Positions 57,114-64,000 of a stretch of DNA of 64,000 nucleotides are shown piece after piece. This stretch comes from Anadara kagoshimensis (taxonomy: Eukaryota; Mollusca; Bivalvia; Arcoida; Arcidae). A program made the translations under genes and the position numbers. The notes below the pieces were generated by a model. The model worked only from the letters and a program-made list of their open reading frames with translations. It was not told the DNA's origin and searched no databases. The stretch spans positions 20,254,928 through 20,318,927 of the forward strand of contig CM037865.1 of the NCBI GenBank assembly GCA_021292105.1, in the 5' to 3' direction. Position 1 is the stretch's first letter; the number at the start of each line of letters is the position of its first letter.

Positions 57114-58603
57114 CATTCAACTTCTCTCTGATATTGTTTAGAGCCTAAAAAAGAAATAAATGTGTTTCTGCTAACTAGTGATAGAAATCCGCTGGGTTTT
57201 CATAATTGATGGTTGGACCTGCTCAAGTAACATATAAATTGGAAATATGATAATTGAGATTGCCTGGCTCCTACCTCATGCTGGCTCTATCTTATTTATT
57301 ATTAAGCAGGACATTTAACATTTAATACTGTATATTGTATAATAGGGTCTAACATTAAGTTTCTGCAAAAAGTTTTAGAAAAATTACCGTAGGGTCTGTA
57401 GGTTGGAAATATTTTTTTACATTGACCATAAATTATGGAGAAAGGGTGTTTGTAAATATATTGCTGTAAAAACTTTTGGGTAGGCATATAAATTTAGGGT
57501 TGGTCATGTTATCAGAAACACATTTATTTTGTTTTAGGCCTAGATACATATATATGTGCACAGGCTGTGATAACTGTAAAGCAGAGTTGTAGTTGATGAT
57601 GTTTTAAGTTCAATACTGTGTTGATGACACCCTGATGTAAACACATTAATCTTGATTGAAATACAAAACCCTATTCTATCACTGAAGCCATTACGGGTAT
57701 CTCTGATTAACAATGTACAATCTCATTTTATGTCATACTTTGCTTTATGATTTTCTTTTGATATTGTCATGGCACAGTGTTTCTTTCAAATTAGTTTGCC
57801 TCATCGTAGTTCCATGATATCCCATTGTTAGCATGCGGAAATTTCATGTTTTACAGTATTTGAACTTTACCAATATAAAATGCTGTTTGTGTTGAACAAG
57901 ATAAAAGCTATAATTCTGTTGTCACAATATTGTATTTAAATGAATGTTATAGGCAGTGGAATTTATATCTTGTGCCAACTCTTATCAGTATATGAATTGA
58001 TACATATTAGAAATTGATTTTGGGATAAGGACACAGGAGTTAGATTATTCATTGGTTCACTGGTTCAGATGAGTGCAATTACTTTTGGGATTTATTTAAG
58101 ATCAATCATTTAGTCATTTTAACATAGCAATGAAATTGTTATTATTATTATTGTTGTTGTTGCTTTTTTATGGAAAATATAAAAGAATTGGACGTTTTTG
58201 CACTGCATACCGTAACTCAGTTGTTCCCCTTATACTTCCAGAGTTTGAAAAAATGCTGAATGAGAATTTTAATCACTTGTCATAGTTAATTCTTTTACTG
58301 TACATCAATTTTAAATTGTCTCACAATTGTTTTCTAAATTTCTGAATTCCAAGTGAATTTATTTTTTTACTAGTTACAAGGACACATTGCTAAGAATATT
58401 TGTCTTGTCGGTTGAAGATTGAAGCAAAAATAGCAAAATACCAAATTTATATGATAAATCTGCAAAATGTCCGTTGGGGAAAAACATTTACCAGGGTAAT
58501 CATTCTATATAAAGTCTTATTTTAATATGAAATTTGCATAAGAGTCATCTTAATTCAATGTATAAAGTTATTAGTAAAATGATTGATTATGTCATTGATA
58601 GTC
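57114..58603. other. 3' flank of ZNF593-like gene
   Basis: AATAAA at 57,155-57,160, 42 bases after the stop, is a plausible poly(A) signal. A further AATAAA lies near 59,447. No other gene or recognisable repeat is seen in this stretch. Confidence 0.5.
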
Positions 58604-58605
58604 AC

Positions 58606-59383
58606 AGTAAAACCTGTTAGTGACCACCTCTGTTTAAAGACCACCTCTCTATACAGTAAAACATGCAATATTGACTACCTTTATAAAATGAGCACCTGTC
58701 CTCTACGACCAATGCTTTATGGTCAATTTTCTTTGTATTTCATAAAAAAAATCCAGGGGCTCAAAATTCTCGGGGTCCAAGGTCTAGTACTATTGATTTT
58801 ACTTTGGGACCTTTGATTTTGAAACTAAAAATCCAAAGGACCTGCCATATTTATCAGATTAATAAACTCTTCTATGTATTGTAACATAGTTGCACATGAA
58901 CCTTTAATTGTTGATATTAAACTTTCAAAACTTTATGCCAGACCTGTCAGAATCAAAGACAAAACATCCTAGACCTTCCATTACAAAACATAATTTTGAA
59001 CCTCTGAAAAGAAAATTTGTATAATGTTTTAAAGTTAAAATTTCTTAGGTCCTTTCAGTAGTGGATTAAAAGTCTTCCTGTCCATTAAGATCAGTGTTTT
59101 AAATTTACTTTGCTTCAAATTTCAACCGGACATATTATAGTCAAACCTGTCTATAAAGGCCACCCAAGGGAATCAGTCTGTATGGGCAGGTGACCCTTAT
59201 ATACAGGTTCAGATGATACAAATAAAAAACAATTGGGATACAGTTCTACTGGCCTTAGTAGGCAGGCAGCCCTTATATAGAGGTGGCCTTTAAGGCAGGT
59301 TGGACTGTATCTATATAAAGACCACCTGTTTATATAGCCAGTATTTCTAAGCTTCTTGGTGGTCTTTATATACAGGTTTTATT
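58606..59383. mobile_element. Outer MITE copy with a relative nested inside
   Basis: The left end near AGTAAAACCTGTTAGTGACC and the right end near GGTCTTTATATACAGGTTTT are inverse and belong to the same family as 45,317-45,499. The interior is interrupted by 59,138-59,307. Confidence 0.6.
59138..59307. mobile_element. TA-flanked MITE nested in its own family
   Basis: Ends TAGTCAAACCTGTCTATAAA and the inverse ending GGTTGGACTG, with TA on each side. Its reverse complement aligns with 45,317-45,499 through both the ends and the CCTGTATATAAGGGTCACC interior. Confidence 0.75.
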
Positions 59384-59572
59384 GTTTGTTTTAATATTTG
59401 TTTTCTGTTAAAGATGGTGTAATGTTTTATGAAATATCAATCATTTAATAAACAAAAATGAAAAATTTGACTGACTGGGTTTTAGTCTCTTTGTAAAAGA
59501 AAACTACAAAAGTCGCTTCTGGTGGTATAATCTAGAGTATCAGCTTACCAAGGACAGTGCCTTATGACCAGA

Positions 59573-59778
59573 TACCGTAAACATATTTATTTTCGATGTT
59601 TACTAATTTTTGCTTATTTCATGGTTATTTGTTGTGCACAAAAATTAATACCGAGCGAAAATTATATTATGCTTATTGTGTTATAGTGCATATTTCACAA
59701 ACGTGGAAATTTAAGGATATGTCAAAATATTCTATACCGCGAAAATAAATACATGTGAAAATAAATATGTTTACAGTA
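59573..59778. mobile_element. MITE with TACCGTAAACATATTTATTT ends
   Basis: TACCGTAAACATATTTATTT at left and AAATAAATATGTTTACAGTA at right are inverse. About 206 bp, AT-rich, non-coding. Confidence 0.7.
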
Positions 59779-59879
59779 TTCTGATAGATTTGAATCCCAC
59801 TCTGTTCAGATCATTGCTTGCTCAGGGTGGTTCAAAAGTATGCCATTGCTTTAAAGAATATATAATAAATTAGTGTAAC

Positions 59880-60390
59880 GGGGGCGTCTTTTGGGCTGTA
59901 GTGAAGGATGGTCTGTGCCATTTCAAAAACCATCTTTGATTGATAGAGTTATTTTAGACATACTAGTAATGCAAATTCATTCAGTAGATCTTGAAAAGTA
60001 TGTCTTGATGTAAATATTGACTAGTTGAGACATCTCCAATAAAACTGATCTAGAGCTTAAATTGTTCCTACAGTAAAGCCATGATCTCTGTCAAATATTT
60101 GGATTGATTAACTGTTAACTGTCCAATAACACAATAACAAAAGGTAAGGCAGGTAAATTTGTGCTAGAAAACATTAATTACCTGATCCAACCTGTTCTTT
60201 GGCGAGCACCTGAAAAAGGCATTTGTCTACCTATGTCATATTGAAGTTTTCACCACACTGACTGGTCAAATCAAATCAGATATACTCCATGTTTTGGTCT
60301 GTATTCTTTGTTAAACTCAAAAGTCTTTTTAATATGTTTAGTAATATGGCGAATTTCATTTTTATGTCATTTTCAAACATTTTTCATATG
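59880..60390. other. Non-coding, nothing recognised
   Basis: AT-rich, no open frames or repeat family identified. Confidence 0.45.
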
Positions 60391-60399
60391 ATTTGACTC

Positions 60400-60850
60400 T
60401 TCCATCAGTATTCTCACAGCACTGGTTGTAGTCGTACTTGGGCAGATCCTAGTGTGAAAAGGTTTGTTACTTGGCTTGATTTTCACCGTTTTCCTACACC
60501 ATTCCAGAACCAACAGCCTCCATATAGGTATTATCTAATCCACGGAAATAAGGAAATTGAATACCCGCTACTTTTGTGATTTTACAGTAATTCGTATATT
60601 AGTTCTACATTTAAGTAGCATTTTCATATGTGTTGTTTATAAACATGTTTACTCCAAGTTCATGCATGCGATAGGTCGTGGGTTCGAATCCCGGCCAGTT
60701 AAACATAACATTTAAGGTTTAAAATCTGGCACTCGGTATTAACAGACTATCGACTGGTTCTCCTAGGGTCAATATGTTACACGGAAATGACATGCTAATA
60801 TGCGGCGTATTCACTCTGCACTAGCATCTTAAAGTCGTTCCAAGCGTGCG
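60400..60850 (+). mobile_element. SINE fragments, plus orientation
   Basis: 60,430-60,510 is the inverse of the second-family SINE body at 53,700. 60,670-60,700 holds TCGTGGGTTCGAATCCCGGCC, a B-box-containing tRNA-like stretch, followed by a body with no other copy in this window. Confidence 0.5.
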
Positions 60851-61439
60851 CTAATACAAGGAAGATCACAAAACACTCTGTCACATCTTATGCATACGCC
60901 ATACATGAGTGTTTTTAGCTCACCTGACTGAAAGGTCATGTGAGCTTATGGCATAGCGCAGCGTGTGTGCGTGCGTGTGTGCGTCGTTAACACCTATTTT
61001 CGACATCTCCTCTGAAACTACAAGACAGATTTCAATATAACTTGGTGAGAACTATATATGGACTGGTGCAATTTAGATTTGTTCATGGCATTGCCATGGC
61101 TACCATAAGTAGGTCAAGGTGACCTAGGGGTGCAAAAATCTTAAAAAATCTTCTTCTCCGAAACCAATTATTGGAGAAAGATTCTGATATGATAGTTGGC
61201 TTCTCTAGGGTCTTAAGCCTATAGTTTGTTCATTTTATGAAATTTCGAACAAAAAATAGGATACACGTTTTTGCGTTTAATTTTGAACAAATCGTAAAAT
61301 AGCTTCAAATTGTAATAACTTGATTATTTGACCAGATAATGACATGGGGGTTTCAGTTTTGACATATTCTTGTAATCATCTTTAGAGGTCAAGGTCAATT
61401 GTGAAGGTCATGACCTAATTTTTTTGGCCCCTGATTTTC

Positions 61440-62238
61440 ACGATTATCTGGAAAACTACACACTTTTTGTATAGACATGTACATGTATATTTCATTGTTG
61501 TAGATATTGATATAACAATCATTTTGCTGTATAGAAAAAGTCATGGGTTCAAAGGTCAAGGTCACAGATGCGAAACAATACCAAAATGGTTAATTATCTC
61601 AAAAACTATAAACTTTTTGTACAGGCATGTATATCAGAATGTTGTAGGTATTGATACAACGATTATTTTGATGTTTAGAAAAAGGTCATGGAATCAAAGG
61701 TCAAGGTCACAGATGTGAAACAATACCGAAATGGTTAATTATCTCAAAAACTATTAACTTTTTGTATAGGCATGTATATTAGAATGTTGTAGGTATTGAT
61801 ACAACGATCATTTTGATGTATAGAAAAAGGTCATGGAATCAAAGGTTAAGGTCACAGAAGCGAAACAATACCGAAATGGTTAATTATCTAAAAAAAACTA
61901 TTAACTTTTTGGATAGGCATGTATATTAGAATGTTGTAGTTATTGATACAACAATCATTTTGATGTATAGAAAAAGGTCATGGGTTCAAAGGTCAAGGTC
62001 ACAGATGCGAAACAATCCCTAAATGGTTAATTATCTCAAAAACTATAAAATTTTTGTAGAGGCATGTATATTAGAATGTTGTAGGTATTGATACAACGAT
62101 CATTTTGATGAATAGAAAAAGGTCATGGTTCAAAGGTCAAGGTCACAGATGTGAAACAATACTGAAATGGTTTATTATCTTGAAAACTATTACCTTGTTG
62201 AATAGGCATGTATAATAGAATGTTGTAGGTATTGATAC
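61440..62238 (+). repeat. Tandem array, about six units of 144-147 bp
   Basis: GAAACAATACC-type anchors at 61,572, 61,717, 61,862, 62,009 and 62,153. Each unit contains AGAATGTTGTAGGTATTGAT, a GATGTATAGAAAAAGGTCATG block and TCAAAGGTCAAGGTCACAGA. A more diverged unit precedes them at about 61,440. The last unit is cut by the element at 62,239. Confidence 0.9.
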
Positions 62239-62347
62239 TGTCATATACCATTTTTTTAATTTAATATTATTACATTTTATATTGTCTATTGTCATATACC
62301 ATTTTTGAATGTATTTTATGATTAAATTAAAAAAATGGTATATGACA
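62239..62347. mobile_element. Composite of the 58-bp palindromic element, ATAC target duplication
   Basis: 62,290-62,347 is the 58-bp unit in reverse orientation to 33,445. 62,239-62,289 is a partial second unit. The whole is bounded by TGTCATATACC and GGTATATGACA, and flanked by ATAC at 62,235-62,238 and 62,348-62,351. The interrupted host unit would read GATACAACG without it. Confidence 0.8.
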
Positions 62348-62571
62348 ATACAACGGTCATTATGATGTAAAGAAAAAGTCATTGGGGTTTCAGTATTTAT
62401 GTTTTCTTGAAATCTATCAGCTAGCCATTAATTATCAGGTGAGCGTATCAGGCCCATGGGCCTCTTGTTTAATTAATTTTTTGAGATTAATCAACTTGAA
62501 TTCGTTGTGAATAGCTGAAAAAAATTGCTGGTGTGACATTAAACAACATTCTAGTACAACATCACCAAGTT

Positions 62572-62880
62572 TACTATACCACTACGGCAGCTGAGTTGGT
62601 AGAGTGTTTGTTTTGTATGTGGGAGGCCATAGGTTCGAACCACGGCTGTAGTCTGATAAGACTTGAAAAGGGTAGTGACTAGAAATCAAAGTCATTGGGT
62701 CCTTGGAAAAAACACTAAAACCCAGTGCCTCGTGTCACGTTCAATAACCCTTTCTTCACATTGCCATAACAGAACTGCAAAGGAAAATAAAATCTGAAAC
62801 TTCGCCTATAACTGGTGACGTCTCGATTTAAATGAAATATTCATGACTGGGACCTACAACTCCATTCAATCAATCCAGAT
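62572..62880 (+). mobile_element. tRNA-derived SINE, near full length, plus orientation
   Basis: Head CGGCAGCTGAGTTGGTAGAG with CATAGGTTCGAACCACG (A and B boxes). The middle has CCTCGTGTCACGTTCAATAA. The tail is CGCCTATAACTGGTGACGTC, then TCATGACTGGGACC and CTCCATTCAATCAATCCAG. It is the best-preserved SINE in the window. Confidence 0.8.
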
Positions 62881-63904
62881 TTACTAAACACATACGTGTG
62901 AAGTCACCAAGCGGTGATACATTGTTCAACTTGGTATTATAATCCTCTTGCTGTGGTGTAAAACAAACTGTTATTTTCATATGAGAGGATTATGCATTAA
63001 AACGCACCTTGTTAAAAATTACGAGTGTTAGTTATGTGGTTTAATTTATTTAATTCATGTTTAATTCAGTCCTAAATTAAATCCTAAAAAAAAACCATAT
63101 ACATGACGTGAATAGTGAACCAGTACACCTGGGCCAGGGTAATGTCTCTTCGGTCTTGTTTGAAATGAACTGAACTTGTCCAATATTCATAAACATCAGA
63201 AGTTCATAAAGAACCTTCTTTCTATTGTGGAAAAACGATGTTTTGAACATGGATGCATGGTGATTTAAATTTTAAATTGAATATTGTTAAAATTTGAATA
63301 ATATTTCAACACAGAGAGGGTAACCTAATAAAACAGCATTATTTGACGCGGTTTCTAAACCCTTGGTCGGAAATAAAAAATTCACGCTCGTCACTTGACG
63401 GCTCTGACAGATACACCTTAGATATAAACATGACCGATAAAACATAGTTGACCAATTTAAAGGCGATTATTAAAATAATGAGTTTGTCAGTATACAACGT
63501 GATCTATAATACTCGGTGTGAACGGTATTAAAAACGTTTGAACCGGCGTTTTCCGGAATAGCGACGTTTTGCGAGAAATAAGTTATGAATTCTATATGTA
63601 ATTCAAAAAAAAGTTTCGTATAGTTGTGCAAGTGTATCACGTGATTTGAAACGTTTTTCAAAACTACAGAGAAACCGTATGCGTCGCAATTTCAGGTGCT
63701 CCGAAAAGGTTTTCACACTTAAAATTGCGGCAATAAATATGGTGTAACTTTAAAGCATTTGTGGTTATTCTGATGTCGGTATGCGTAAAAAGACTGAATA
63801 CTTACAATCAAATAATTATTGTGAATTATTTTTTATTATTATGTATTGCAGTTTACAATTAACGTACACGTTATAAAGTAATTTGTTTATTAAAGTTTAC
63901 AAGA
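62881..63904. other. Non-coding, nothing recognised
   Basis: AT-rich sequence with no supported gene, RNA or repeat. Confidence 0.45.
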
Positions 63905-64000
63905 TTAGAATAGAGTAATTGAGCTTTACTCCCGAGTTAATATTCTGTCACTTATATCAAAGCGGTTAGTTCAGAGATGGTAGGGAAACTGGAGTTTAAT
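63905..64000 (-). mobile_element. SINE tail, minus orientation, cut by window end
   Basis: Contains GAGTAATTGAGCTTTACTCC and TCACTTATATCAAAGCGGTTAG, the reverse of the SINE tail seen at 48,895 and 45,001. Confidence 0.5.

Larger units (their letters stand above)
60912..62470 (+). mobile_element. Helentron-like non-autonomous element with internal tandem repeats
   Basis: Begins TTTTTAGCTCACCTGA and ends TCAGGTGAGCGTATCAGGCC followed by a hairpin GGCCCATGGGCC (62,451-62,462) and TCTTGTTT. The subterminal AGCTCACCTGA / TCAGGTGAGC pair is inverted. A 3' hairpin, T-rich end, subterminal inverted repeats and a central tandem array resemble Helentron-associated elements. No Rep/helicase is encoded. 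A partial copy lies at 32,640-33,053. Confidence 0.6.

Noticed and set aside
61572-62238. CRISPR array
   Set aside because: Units of about 145 bp are contiguous tandem repeats without unique spacers, in a eukaryotic repeat element.

Overview
The window reads as invertebrate nuclear DNA, most likely from a bivalve mollusc. It is AT-rich and gene-poor, with introns, long (CT)n and (TG)n arrays, tRNA-derived SINEs, many MITEs and a Helentron-like element with internal tandem repeats. Only two host genes are well supported. One is a single-exon DUF229 / sulfatase-like gene on the minus strand (46,728-48,698). The other is a three-exon ZNF593/Bud20-type zinc-finger gene on the plus strand (53,353-57,113). 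The organism call rests on repeat style and protein resemblance read by eye, not on a database search.

Region 1 to about 32,035 is a large direct duplication. Copy A (1-13,155, starting before the window) and copy B (14,101-32,035) align over almost their whole length, with many indels and point differences. Neither copy shows a convincing host gene. Both contain smaller nested repeats, recurrent exon-like modules, MITEs and a cluster of perfect TGACGTCA palindromes.

Copy B is interrupted at 15,204-21,164 by a 5.96-kb insertion with an exact 14-bp target-site duplication. It holds an L1/Tx1-like LINE with a tandem-repeat 5' leader, a frameshifted endonuclease region and a 786-codon reverse-transcriptase block. 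At its extreme 5' end is an IMPACT/UPF0029-domain coding fragment. That fragment lies inside the target-site duplication, so it seems to have arrived with the LINE. This is the most unusual feature of the window.

Region 32,036-39,361 is repeat debris. It holds a reversed Helentron-like fragment, a 58-bp palindromic element with a 4-bp target duplication, and a decayed minus-strand Ty3/gypsy retrotransposon with a probable 3' LTR and no gag. Region 39,362-44,578 is a complete-ended but dead PIF/Harbinger transposon (TAA target duplication) with a broken transposase gene facing a broken MADF/Myb-like gene; a 750-bp mariner-type MITE is nested in it.

Region 44,582-64,000 carries the two host genes among SINEs, TA-flanked MITEs (one inserted in its own kind), a recent 461-bp tandem duplication, a 1,151-bp inverted-repeat element in intron 2 of the zinc-finger gene, and a 1.56-kb Helentron-like element. 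The two genes are divergently oriented about 4.6 kb apart, and nothing in the sequence links their functions.
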